Shown in pieces: positions 50,142 to 60,679 of a stretch of DNA of 64,000 nucleotides (the stretch's first letter is position 1; every line of letters starts with the position of its first letter). The notes under the pieces were generated by a model that did not search any database, was not told where the DNA came from, and saw only the letters and a list, made by a program, of their open reading frames with translations. This DNA comes from Sphagnum compactum (taxonomy: Eukaryota; Bryophyta; Sphagnopsida; Sphagnales): positions 13,087,118-13,151,117 of the forward strand of contig OZ234503.1 of the NCBI GenBank assembly GCA_965153455.1. Direction: 5' to 3'. Position numbers and translations under genes: made by a program.

Positions 50142-51449
50142 CTAATTCCTTAGTTTAAAAGGCACTTCCTTTGCTTGTAACATAGTGGGATGGGGAACCC
50201 CATTCGCAAAGTGCACCTTGATGGGTGCTTTGAGCTCCTCTAATTGGAGCTCCATCCTTTCTGCGCTTTCGCGGGTTATGAAGTTGTGAGAAGCCCCTGT
50301 GTCCAAAAGACATAACACATCCTGCTTAGCAATCTTCCCTTTCAAGAAAATAAGTCGATTGCATTCCGCTTGGGCTAGGTTGGCGTTGAGGGCAATTACC
50401 TTAAAGCCCCCATTCCCCGCTTTGGACTTGGGACAATCTTTGGAGTAATGCCCCACTTCATTGCAATTGAAGCATGCTCCCTTGGCCTTCCCACCAACAT
50501 CTCCCTTGGGTTAGCTTGCTTTGAAAGGAGCCCCCTTCTTCACAAAATTTCCCTTGGGCTTGAACCCCAAGCCTTGGACCTGTTTGGGCTTTTCCTTTCT
50601 TGGGTTTTTTTGCCTTCGGTTCCATTCTCCCTCATGGCGCGGCTTTTTGTGAACGAACTTGTTGTCCTTCTTGAACCCGAATTTTTCGCCCCGTCCCACA
50701 TCCGAGAAGCCTTCCACTTTCATGATGGCCTCAGATAGTGAGGTCGGCCAATTCTCCTCAAGCTTACACTTGGCCCAAGTTGGAAGCCCCATCACGAATT
50801 GGCACACGCGATCCAGCTCATGCATATGCCGGATCTCAAGCATGAATTTGGAATATGCCCTCACATATTGCCGCAAATTATCATTTGTGGCATTCACAAG
50901 GTCGTGGAGTTTGCACCTCGAGATGTAATCGGAATTCCTTGGGACGAATTCGGTCTCAACGCGTTCCTTAAAGAATTCCCAAGTGTAACCATGATGTTTC
51001 CCTTCCTCTTGTCTCACCGTCCTCCACCATGTGGCGACATAGCCTTTTAAATAAGATTGGGCAAGCTCCACGGCCGAGTGCCGTCCAACCTTGGCGACAT
51101 GTAAATAATCTTCCATCTCGGCAAGCCAAGCATCCAGAACCTTTCGGTCGCAGGCACCATCGAAGTTCCCAAATTTAGTCAGTTGAAATCTCAAATCTTT
51201 GGATGACCCCCCTTTGAGGGCCGCAACCAACTCACTAAAGTCGGGCCTATTCATTTTGAGGAGGACTTCCAATTGTTTCGAGGTGAATAGGACTGAGCTC
51301 CGTTGTTCCTCTTCACTTTCGGGCTCATCTTGGTCCTCCCGGGTCCTTGGTTCCTCCTCCCCAATAGATTCCGACGAGACTACTCGATCTTCGATGGGTT
51401 CTCCCAACATGGTCTCTTGTGCTTGCTTGCGGTTCTTCTTGGGCGCCAT
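50142..51449 (-). pseudogene. chromovirus gag and protease
   Basis: The gag frame starts at ATG 51,449 (MAPKKNRKQAQ) after an acidic N terminus. It contains the retrotransposon gag core (LDAWLAEMEDYLHVAKVG, YVATWWRTV, EFFKERVETEFVP). An in-frame TAA at 50,511-50,513 interrupts it just before the CCHC knuckle (CFNCNEVGHYSKDC). The frame continues to an aspartic protease with the DTGASHNF active-site motif and stops at TAG 50,142-50,144, where Trp is expected. The original element probably encoded gag and pol in one frame, since no shift is needed between knuckle, protease and reverse transcriptase until the T7 error. Confidence 0.9.
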
Positions 51450-51485
51450 CCAAAACTCCCAAGAAGCGAATCGAGCTCTACCGAA

Positions 51486-51497
51486 GCTCTGATACCA
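51486..51497 (-). other. primer-binding site, initiator Met tRNA type
   Basis: On the minus strand TGGTATCAGAGC lies two bases inside the 5' LTR and is complementary to the 3' end of plant initiator methionine tRNA, the usual primer of plant Gypsy elements. Confidence 0.93.
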
Positions 51498-51499
51498 CG

Positions 51500-52078
51500 T
51501 GACGCACTCCCAAATTCCTAATTAGACCCAAGATGGGTCCAAGTTATTTAAACAGTGGAATTGTAAGGAACTCAGGCACGCTCCCAACCCTCAGCACTAA
51601 AAGGGGTAGAGGGGCATGCCGAGGCTCCAAGATGGGACTAGGTAAAGTGACAAGCTATAGTTACTTAATCGAATCTGCATCAAACCAATCAACAAGTTGG
51701 TTAGTTCATTTTCTGGATCACCTTTAGTGCTAGGACAAGCCATGGGCAACTCTGGACTCACAAGACTCACCACGGCCCTGACTCGGGGGAAGCCACCACC
51801 TTCCCCCATATAGTATTCTTTGCGTCTCTCCGTGGAGCCTACATCCGAATGGCTTTTTGTCCCGGGACTCCCAAGGAGGTGTCCCGAAACTGTCCCGGTT
51901 TGGACTCCTACAACTTTGTGAGCCTATAAATTTTTTTTCAAACTTCCGATTAGGACAAGGTCTAAAACAAAGTTGTAACTCTCGTTGAAAGCTTTTCAAC
52001 GGTGTGTTGCACTTTACCTACATGCACCGGGGTCGGGTCGATTCCCGACTTTTAGTGGTCGGGAGTCAAACTGCCAGT
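51500..52078 (-). repeat. 5' LTR of the chromovirus, truncated
   Basis: It matches the 3' LTR from its inner end (TGACGCACTCCC) to CAAACTGCCAGTT, then stops abruptly at unrelated sequence. The outer part, about 200 bp including the expected AGGGTTGCGACA terminus, is missing. Several substitutions separate the two LTRs, so the insertion is not recent. Confidence 0.88.
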
Positions 52079-53560
52079 TGTGATTATGCCACTTGTCACA
52101 ATCTAGGACCATTTGAAATGAATCCTCATAATGGATGGATCAGATCAATGTTTGAATAATTTTTAAAAAATCATCCAAACTTTTTCATAATGTCACATGG
52201 TGGATTTTGATATTACCCAAATGACATCATCACAAGTCAATGAAATTTGATGTTTTGAATATTTTTCAACATTTTTTTTTAATTAAAAAAAATTTTAAAC
52301 ATGTGAGAAATAATGTGTGAATATTTGATAGTTGTAACAATAGTTACAAAAATAAGATTTAATTGCAAATGTTATACAGATGGTCAAAGGATGAACATGT
52401 ATATGTTGACCATATACATCATCCATGGTTCCCTTGGTGACGTTATGTTAAATCATGAATTACGACTAAATGTTAGGTGCAACTTCATGTATGCAACTAA
52501 TGCAATTTTAATTGTAAATGTTGATTATAATTGTTTTATAGTTGCAAATTGACATTTTTTTTTAGTGATAAAACCAATTATTTTTGTAAAAAAACGAATT
52601 TGGAATCGCAAAACACCAATAAAGTGCCCCTTTTAGGAGTGCTATGTAACATTGTGGTCCCATAGTTGTTAATCCTATTTGCTATAATGTTTTCTCCTCA
52701 ATTTTAGTCATTTTTAGGAATTTTTGTTTGTAGTTAGAGTGCCAACCATTCATTGGAAGCTTTAGTCAAATCTGAAAATCTGTCTATAAATCAGAAATAA
52801 AGTACAAATATTTATTGATCCTTCTAATGTTAGGCCACTAAATCAAAACCACATGTACAAATTTGGTGATTTTTTCGTTTTTTCTCACTTCTTGCAACTA
52901 AAAGCCTTCAAAAACACTTTTGCGGATGTTTTTATTTTTTATTTTGCTTTCTGATGCTATATCTCCAGTAGAAAAAAGGCTAAGAGGTACATGCAAACTA
53001 TAAAGGAAATTTCCAAATTAATACTTTGCACTCCAAAGATGCCATCTATTTGTCCCATAGCAACCAGGTATTCACTACGCATGTGGTTGCCGATGATTGC
53101 CAACATAATTATTATATAGATGACGTCAAGAAAGGCAACCATAGACAAATTTAATGGTGAAAAAGCAAGTAACAAATCACGTAAATCCTGAACAAGTGGT
53201 CTAAAAGTGTCACCTTTCTAAACCCACAAGGACAATTAGTATAGGAGAAGGATGTATCCAGATGTGAGTTGCATGTTCTGAGGCTGATAGATGGAGTGGC
53301 TGAAATCGAAAACTCTAGAAGAGTCTAAAGGTATAGCCTTTTCCTATCTAAGTCTTACAATCTAGCACCTTTTGAAGGCTTTTTCATAATGCAATTGGTC
53401 AGATTGTGAAATTTTCCTAAATGCATTAATTTACATATCGGCTGTCAATAGGTAAATCAAGCAATTGAAGGTGGATTAGCCATAATAAGTGCTACCCAAT
53501 TGCCCTTAGATCATATTGCAACCTGTGATGCACAATTACCCCAGATATAACTGCAACCCT
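52079..53560. other. intergenic DNA, no gene seen
   Basis: AT-rich to moderate composition. Short open frames at 52,313-52,552 and 52,957-53,175 lack supporting features. Confidence 0.55.
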
Positions 53561-53897
53561 TGAGAGCAGCTCCACCAATGCTCAGTTTGTGGCCGTACAA
53601 AAGAAAATTGGATTAAAAACAGTCAAAACATGTTGGTTTGGCTTTGCAAAATGGTTTTGGCGATTTTAGCACAGGATGCAGAGGTTGGTAAAAGGCACAG
53701 CCAAGCCTAACACCTACTGTTGATTGGCTAAACCGTTTGATTGGTCCAGCTGGGTTGCTATTAGTAGTCTACCACCTATTTGCATCCCATTTTTAGTTTT
53801 ATGGGTGGAGTTGGAAGAAAGTAAATAACTAAACAAACATGGATGTGAGAAATATTTTTGCAGGGTCACATAGTGAACACCACTGGAGATGCTCTGA
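53561..53897. mobile_element. candidate MITE with short terminal inverted repeats
   Basis: The left end TGAGAGCAGCTCCA and the right end TGGAGATGCTCTGA are imperfect inverted repeats (12 of 14 positions). The GGAGATGCTCT type of terminus is common in plant DNA transposons of the Harbinger or Mutator style. The 337-bp interior is non-coding. Flanking 3-, 8- or 9-bp duplications are not evident, so the call is tentative. Confidence 0.35.
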
Positions 53898-54213
53898 TGG
53901 TATTGTCTTTCACCACATTGGCTCTCTCTTGCCTTCAGGCCCAACCCTCTCCAGTGGTCACCGCACACCTTATTTTAATCAAACTAGAGTCAAATTGACA
54001 TGGACTTCCCTGATTAGAATACCATTAGGAGCCTTGGACCAAGAACCAAACTTTGGAGAAAAAAGTCCAGTTGCTGTATCAATTTGACTTTTTATTTTAA
54101 AAACCATTTTTGGCTTATCAGCTATTTAGTGATAAAAATCCTATCATAAAGCAATGCCAGATTTTTTTTAGTGTATTTTGACGTTATGTTGTAAAGCAAA
54201 ATGTGATGGCAAT

Positions 54214-54289
54214 GCATTTCAAAAACTGGAATGCCCTCTGCACAACGCTCCGTACCGTTGTATGGAGGGAATTCCGTTTTTCGAAATGC
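54214..54289. repeat. imperfect hairpin, arms of about 34 nt
   Basis: The left arm begins GCATTTCAAAAACTGGAAT and the right arm ends ATTCCGTTTTTCGAAATGC. They pair with two single-base bulges and a few mismatches, continuing to ACAACG and CGTTGT around an 8-nt loop. This could be a MITE relic or the foldback of a small-RNA precursor. Confidence 0.7.
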
Positions 54290-54408
54290 CCTTTTGTTCA
54301 CGGAAAAGTCGTTGATACCCTGCGGGTACCCACCGGATATCACGGGTTAAAAGTTTTGTATTTATAAAAAACTGGCAGCGCTTTATGTTGGGCAACACTC
54401 GCGGAGTG

Positions 54409-54477
54409 CGGGCATTACTGAACTAAGAACACCCTCGGCTCCCACCTCGAGAGTTCTTCATATTTGAGTAATGCCCG
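54409..54477. repeat. hairpin with 11-bp perfect outer stem
   Basis: CGGGCATTACT (54,409-54,419) pairs with AGTAATGCCCG (54,467-54,477), and inside it AAGAAC (54,425) pairs with GTTCTT (54,453). The surrounding 54.2-54.6 kb is GC-richer than its neighbours. Confidence 0.7.
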
Positions 54478-54479
54478 GC

Positions 54480-55580
54480 TCCTGGAACATATGAACGAAT
54501 GCCTGCTAGGCTGTCCACCTAGGATAACATGTTGTCAAAAGATGACAGGCTTTTAAGGGAGTAAACTCCACGTGGGTCTACCCAACTATAAGACAGCACG
54601 TGTCTGGTTGTGACGCTTATACTGTTCAAGTGTAATTAATTATCACACACTAACTCCATGCTTTCATATACCAGAGCACCTTTTCAGGTTTGGTATTCGG
54701 GTGCCAAATTTTTATTTTATTTTTCAAAATCCATTTTGGCAGTAAAATAATAAGTTCTGACATCTAAGCAATAAAATGTAGGCGGCTTCTTTTGCAGGTT
54801 TCTTTGAACTTTAAAGTTCTAACATAATGAAACTTTTTACAACATTTTTAAATGCTTCTTTTTGCAAAAATGGGGAAACATAATGTTCCATCAAATTATT
54901 GGACAGAGAAATGTTATAAATTATCCGGTAATTGTTTTACTATGGTGGATTAGCATAAAACAATAAGTTCTTGGGTTTTCACCAATGCTTTTTTTTTTCA
55001 CACCCAAAGTGACCATCAGACACAAGAGGATTTAGATAATTTGGTTACAAGACAAATAGAGAAGTAAACGAATGAGCAATCCTGCTATATTTTGACGACC
55101 TATTACTAGGTCTGACAATTTTCTAGGGGGAAAACTATAAATCTATCAAAATCTGCCAATTTTTTTGGGCCCTTTCATAGCCATCTTCTTAAAAATTTGG
55201 CTACATATTTGAAATTTTTTCTTAAAAACCTTTGATGATGTCATTGGGTCCTTTTTTTCACAAAATGGTGAAAAGTTTCCACAAAAAAATGATGGTTTTC
55301 ACCCCAAAAAAATTTCTTGTAATTTTCTTAAATTTTGACATTTCAAACGCGATAATCTCTAAATTTTTTAAATTTTCCGAAAACAATTTAGTTACTGCCA
55401 AACTTGAAAAGGTCCTCTGATATTCTCTTTCTTAGCATTAGATGTGGCTTGTTGATTCAAGATACAGCCCTGGTTGGTGATGCACAAGTTGAATACAAGA
55501 CCATCCCCTTACTCTTCTCCTTTTTTAATACACTTTCAACGATAGGTTATATCTTGGCCCCAATGAATTTTTAAGGCCAA
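54480..55580. other. intergenic DNA with two G-box words
   Basis: CACGTG occurs in CCACGTGGG near 54,570 and in GCACGTGTC near 54,597. No gene can be tied to them. The rest is AT-rich without coding character. Confidence 0.4.
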
Positions 55581-55586
55581 GACGAA

Positions 55587-55686
55587 TTGACCCCCACATC
55601 GGGATCATGGTAAAACCCCCAAAACCCACTTTAAAAAAATTAAGTGGGTTTTGGGGTTTTTACCATGATCCCAATGTGGGGGTCAA
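55587..55686. repeat. near-perfect 45-bp inverted repeat (foldback)
   Basis: The left arm 55,587-55,631 (TTGACCCCCACAT...AACCCACTT) and right arm 55,642-55,686 (AAGTGGGTTTTGG...GGGGGTCAA) are complementary at 43 of 45 positions, with a 10-nt A-rich loop. A transcript in either direction would form a hairpin of about 100 nt. Confidence 0.92.
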
Positions 55687-55689
55687 GTC

Positions 55690-57530
55690 ACCTGGACCGA
55701 TTTTTAATCCCTGTAAAGGAATGGCACAGGAAAAGTACCCTAATTCAGGACAGTACAAATAGGAATTGCCCGAGAAATTCCTCAAATTCAGTGGTACCTC
55801 TGGCGTCTTCATTTTTCACCTGCAGGACCTCTCAACCTGCTGAACTTCTCACTTCTTCATTCCTGTTTTTCATCCTTCATCCTGGGCCACCGCTTTACTC
55901 CATGTAAAGCATTAGTCCTAGGGCTTTACCCTACACAAAATAAGGGCCAGGGTGAACCAACCACCACCAGTGCATCATCAAGGATGCATGGTGGGTGGAC
56001 AGGAAACACTTTCCCATTGGGTTCTAGTACCCTAACTAACCACAATGGTTAGCTCAGTTTATATTTTTATTACCCTACTAACAAGTACCTAGCCCTTACC
56101 TATGTACTAAGTACTAACCAGCCTTTTTTTCTCTGGTGAGCTGGTGCAAAATTGTACCCAAAAAAAATTAAAAGCAAAATATTCTCTTGCACATTTTTAA
56201 AAATTGTCCCAAACTTGATCACACCTCAACAAAGAGTTCACCAGATTTAGACAGATTCCCAGTGTTAACTCAAGTTTTTCTGCCAGAGTTTCTATTGTTT
56301 CCAGAATTTTCCAATAACTTGTTGCCATCAATGCTAAATCCATTTTCTGATGATTGCCACTAGTGCTCCATCATCAAAATGAAATGAAAAAAAACTGGTA
56401 CTAACCATCTATGTGCATCTAATCACCTAATAGTCACCTAATTATCTCACCTTGCTACCTGACTACAGGATCTCTCATGTCTATAAGATATGTGGTTATC
56501 AAGGCGAAATCCAATGGAAACTCAGTTAGGGTTCATTGACATAATCCAAGTTGGGGGGGGGTGCTGCATGCAAGAAACCAAATGTGGTGTTCTGTGAGGG
56601 ACAAAACATGCCTTGGATTTCAACAATAAGGGAGAAGACTTTGGATTTCAACAACCTGATAGAGAGAGAGGTCCACATCATGGCTTAAGTTATTATTTTC
56701 ACTGTGGTGGGCCAGGATGTCGGCCGGATACTAGGACAGATTAGCAAGATTCAGTTATAGAGCTGTTGTCCAGAGTACTATATCCTGCAGAGAGGGCAGG
56801 AGACAAATTTTGACAAAGAATGGGGCAAGAAATTGGGAGTAGCAAAATAGAAATCGGGAGTATGAAAATAATGAAATAATGATTTTATGGGACACCAAAA
56901 AGTGGCAATGAGCTTGTTGGAAGAGGAATTTGTTAGGAGGGAGTGACATATCTGTGATTAGACTTGACATCATGTTTACCCAATACAAACACCAATGCTA
57001 CAGTTGCTATTTGACATGTGCCTGGCAAGGCTCTTTTCTTCTACTTTGTTCTAAAGCAGCCCAGCAAAAGTGCTTTGGACCCATGGGGTTGTTCAAAACT
57101 ACACCACTTTGGAAGGTGCTGCTGGTCTTTGTAGGGTTTAATCAAATTGTTAGTCCTTTCTTTCTTTCTTCACAGATTTTCAATTGTGTACCTAACCAAA
57201 CAAGAATGCAACAAGTGTGCAGTATGACAGGTAGCATGTCTTTGTGATGTAAGGGGGTAGTATGAAAATGTGTGCCAGAAGGAAATCCCTGATCCCCTAA
57301 TGGGGTTCTTTCTGGTTGTCTGAGATGAGCCTATTGTTTAACGCTCAAATTTAGTGCAAAGAGTTGTATGGAGCTTGTGTATAAATATGTGTGTATATAT
57401 GTATGCATATATGTTAAATACTAGCTGCCAAACTACATGCACCATTCCCTGGTTCATCAGCAAACCCCTTCCAGGGTTTACTCAGTGACCTCTTTGTTTT
57501 CCTCTCAATAGCGGGAAGGCTGGTTAGGTT
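55690..57530. other. intergenic DNA, no gene seen
   Basis: Moderate composition. Open frames at 55,644-55,907 (overlapping the foldback) and 56,930-57,247 have no recognisable content. Confidence 0.5.
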
Positions 57531-58450
57531 GCTACCAGTGTTGGTCTGGTATCAACTTATTTTGATACCAGCTGATATTGGTACTGGCACTTCTTTTAAA
57601 AACATTGATACTGTACACCACGAACGGGTTTAGGACTCCATGTGATTTCACAATTAATCGCAAGGAAACAATATCACATGATTCCTCATGTGATTGCACA
57701 ATTAATCACAAGGAAACAACATCATATGGTTTCTCATGTGATTCCACAATTAATCACAAGGAATATCACATGGTTTCCCATGTGATTTCACAATTAATCA
57801 CAAGGAAACAACATCACATGGTTTCTCATGTGATTCCACAATTAATCACAAGGAATATCACATGGTTTCCCATGTGATTTCACAATTAATCACAAAGAAT
57901 ATCACATGGTTTCCCATGTGATTTCACAATTAATCACAAAGAATATCACATGGTTTCCCATGTGATTTCACAATTAATCACAAGGAAACAACATCACATG
58001 GTTTCCCATGTGATTCCACAATTAATCACAAGGAACAATATCACATGGTGCACATGACATAAGTCAATGCACCATGACCAAATTTTGGAATCCTACCACT
58101 CAACTTATCCCTTTAAACAATTACTTAAGTAATTGTGTAATCAAGTTACACATCAAGTTGTAGTATCAGTCTCGTACTCCTATTTGTTATCTTTTAAGTG
58201 TTTCAAACCAGTCTGGTGCTGTTACTAGGCTCAATACTGATTTTGGGCTGGTATATGGCAGGTATATGCCTTGTATCTAGATTGATATAAGATGGATATG
58301 ATATTGGTATTACCTCAAGTCCCTACCAGGCTGGTACCACACATAGGTCATATGTATTTGATACCAATGTTCATACTAATATTGATATCAGTCTCTAACG
58401 TTGTATACCAGACCAACACTGGTTGCTACTGTGTTGATTTCTTTCTAAAA
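57530..58450. repeat. tract of TGGTATCA / TGATACCA words surrounding the minisatellite
   Basis: On both sides of the 44/48-bp array (57,530-57,610 and 58,200-58,430) the words CTGGTATC, GATACCAG, GGCTGGTA and ATACCAGAC recur in both orientations. Confidence 0.55.
57639..58050. repeat. 44/48-bp minisatellite of hairpin-forming units
   Basis: Nine units start at CATGTGATT: 57,639, 57,687, 57,735, 57,779, 57,827, 57,871, 57,915, 57,959 and 58,007. Spacings are 48, 48, 44, 48, 44, 44, 44 and 48. The two length classes differ by four bases (AAGGAAACAACATCAC versus AAGGAATATCAC). Units hold two inverted repeats: TGTGATT with AATCACA, and, across many junctions, ATCACATGG-TTTC-CCATGTGAT, a perfect 9-bp stem with a 4-nt loop. 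Confidence 0.95.
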
Positions 58451-60540
58451 CGGATTCATTGTTACCCAAACAAGGGGGAAAATAAACATGTATGAGAATC
58501 AGTGTTTTTTCTTCGATTTTCTGATTATGTGTCAGTAGTGAGCATTTCCAAGAGGGATTTAGAACTAAATGGTGACAAGTTTTTAGAATCTATGCAAACT
58601 GCAAAAAAAACTATTTGAAAAAATGCTACCAAACCTAACTCTGAGTAGAAACGTGATGGAAAATGATCAATTTTTTTTCACATTTTGGCGAATTTTTTCC
58701 TCAAAAGTAGGGAATAGTTGATAGAATTTTTATTCTTTTCGTACTTGTGCAAAACTTGGCATCAAAAGAAAGGCTGTCTAGAATAGATTCCAAATAGAAC
58801 CATTTGGAATCAGTAAGATTACCGCCTTATTCTGAGACCTAATGAGATTTTTGCAATCTTTTTTTTGTCTTTGAAGGAAATTGGGAGAATGTTCAGAATC
58901 TAGTATATGGCTGAATCTAAAATCCTGTATTGCTTGCAAGTGAGAGAGTGGGCTTTTGCAACGTGAGGAGCTAGCTCCACTTAGTCAAATTTGGCTACAG
59001 GTAAGAGATGAAAGAAAGAAATTAGGAAACTTGCTGAAACCTATCATCTAAATCTGGCAACTTCAAAAAAAAATCCCTCAAAATCTGACAACTTTGGGCC
59101 ATTTTTTCCAAGAAAAGCCTTTGTCTGATTTCGAACTGGCTTTTCTTTTTGGTCAGTAGGATGCATACTGTCGACCAAAGAAAAAACACTGACAGAGTGT
59201 ACAATATTGCTGCAGTCACTTTGGGGAAACCCTCTGAAAACCATTAAGAAGTTTTCAAGGAACAAAGTGCTCTATAGATTAATGAGAAAGAAAGTTTGTC
59301 AAGCACTAGATTTCCAAACACATGGGAAGAGATGGCATAGTGCTAGTGTATGAATTTTCTTTGCATGTACTTTGAACTTTTGTTCAGAATCTTCAATTCA
59401 AGTCTCCTGGTTCAAACACACTTATGACCTATGTACATGATGCTGACATGGTTGCCGTCAAAACCCACCATGCATTCCCACGTCTTCACTATGGACTGGA
59501 AGTGTGTAGGAAGAGGAGTGTGACAAGTATGGCGTGAAGCAAAATGAGATCACATGGAAACTTCCCGATCATGAATTTTCAGGAAATTTTCAATCTCACC
59601 GATATTGATGAAGGTGTGCCATGCCAACCAGCCCACAAGTTGGCCCAAACACAGACCTCTCTCTAGGTTATGAGGTCAGGATTAGGTTTTTAATATCCAT
59701 TGGGCCCAAAAGCAAGCAAATCATTTTTAAGAAACATCAATGGAACTAACTATGCTATAATTGCATTGCATGTAAGTTGTATGTTAATATCTGACTGACC
59801 CATGCAGATTACAGATTGTACAATACATAATGATGATCCTCACATTCTCTAGTTTTTCCAGTAAGATGTTTTCATTAGAGTTACCTGTAAAGTAGCCACA
59901 AACTGGCTGTACTGGACTACAGTTTCATAAAAACTGGGGACCAAATGAGAAGAGCATGAAAACAGTAGACAGGAAAGAAAATCAGGGGACCAAACTAATT
60001 TTCTCCTAAATTGATCCTCAGGGGAGTTTCACCTCCAGTTTTGGATTTGCCTTCACTGCAGCTCGTGTTGTTCATTAAAACAAGCCTTATCAGAATAAGA
60101 TCTTATACCTGATGTCCATGTTTTCGCCAAGACATACTAGTCTTATACCAGTCTATATACCAGGTATGAATTCACCAAACAATCAGGTTGGGGAACATTG
60201 ATAGAGAATGAAAGAAGCTTTGTAGAAATCAGCTGCTAGGGAATTGAAGCCCATAGAGGACCTTGCCCAAATGCAAGGTTCTTAATTCCCCGACCCAGTT
60301 CATACAAACAGATAATGTGTAGGGTAAAGCTGAAGGCCATGTGCATTACCAGAATGAGGACCCATGTAAGGCAGAGCAGAGCACAGGCTCAATTTGGGCT
60401 TTACCAAGCATAAAGATCTATGTCAATTTTGTTTCCATGATGCCTGGTGGGTATCATGGGAGAGCATTTTGTTTTTTGAAATGCCTCACAAATGGCAGAG
60501 GAAAAATTGCATTGGGTAAGGTGCCCTCTGATTATACTAT
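58450..60540. other. intergenic DNA, no gene seen
   Basis: No supported gene. The short frames at 59,022-59,265 (minus) and 60,341-60,607 (both strands) are not backed by motifs or composition. Confidence 0.5.
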
Positions 60541-60541
60541 G

Positions 60542-60677
60542 AAAATCAGTACAAGTCTTTACTAAACCAAATAATTCAAAATGAAGAATGAATTCATAGT
60601 GGTCCATAAAATGCAGTACAAGTTTTTACGAATCCAGATAATTGAAATGAAGAGTGAATTCATGGCAATCCATCAAA
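60542..60677. repeat. 66-bp tandem duplication
   Basis: AAAATCAGTACAAGTCTTTAC starting at 60,542 is repeated as AAAATGCAGTACAAGTTTTTAC at 60,608. Similarity continues through ATGAAGARTGAATTCATRG, with about 80 percent identity by eye. Confidence 0.8.
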
Positions 60678-60679
60678 GG

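Larger units (their letters stand above)
45405..52078 (-). mobile_element. Ty3/Gypsy chromovirus LTR retrotransposon, dead, 5' LTR truncated
   Basis: A 6.7-kb element lies on the minus strand in the order 5' LTR, tRNA primer site, gag with zinc knuckle, protease, reverse transcriptase, RNase H, integrase, chromodomain, polypurine tract, 3' LTR. Integrase follows reverse transcriptase (Ty3 order) and a chromodomain ends the polyprotein, which together define a chromovirus. It is inactivated by five in-frame stops, two frameshifts and a catalytic Asp to Asn change. The 5' LTR lacks about 200 bp at its outer end (52,078), so no target-site duplication can be tested. The left flank is ATAAG. Confidence 0.93.

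Noticed and set aside
55644-55907. Plus-strand frame of 87 codons
   Set aside because: It begins within the right arm of the foldback and shows no domain or coding composition.
57639-58050. CRISPR-like regularly spaced repeats
   Set aside because: The repeats are contiguous with no unique spacers, and the surroundings are eukaryotic.
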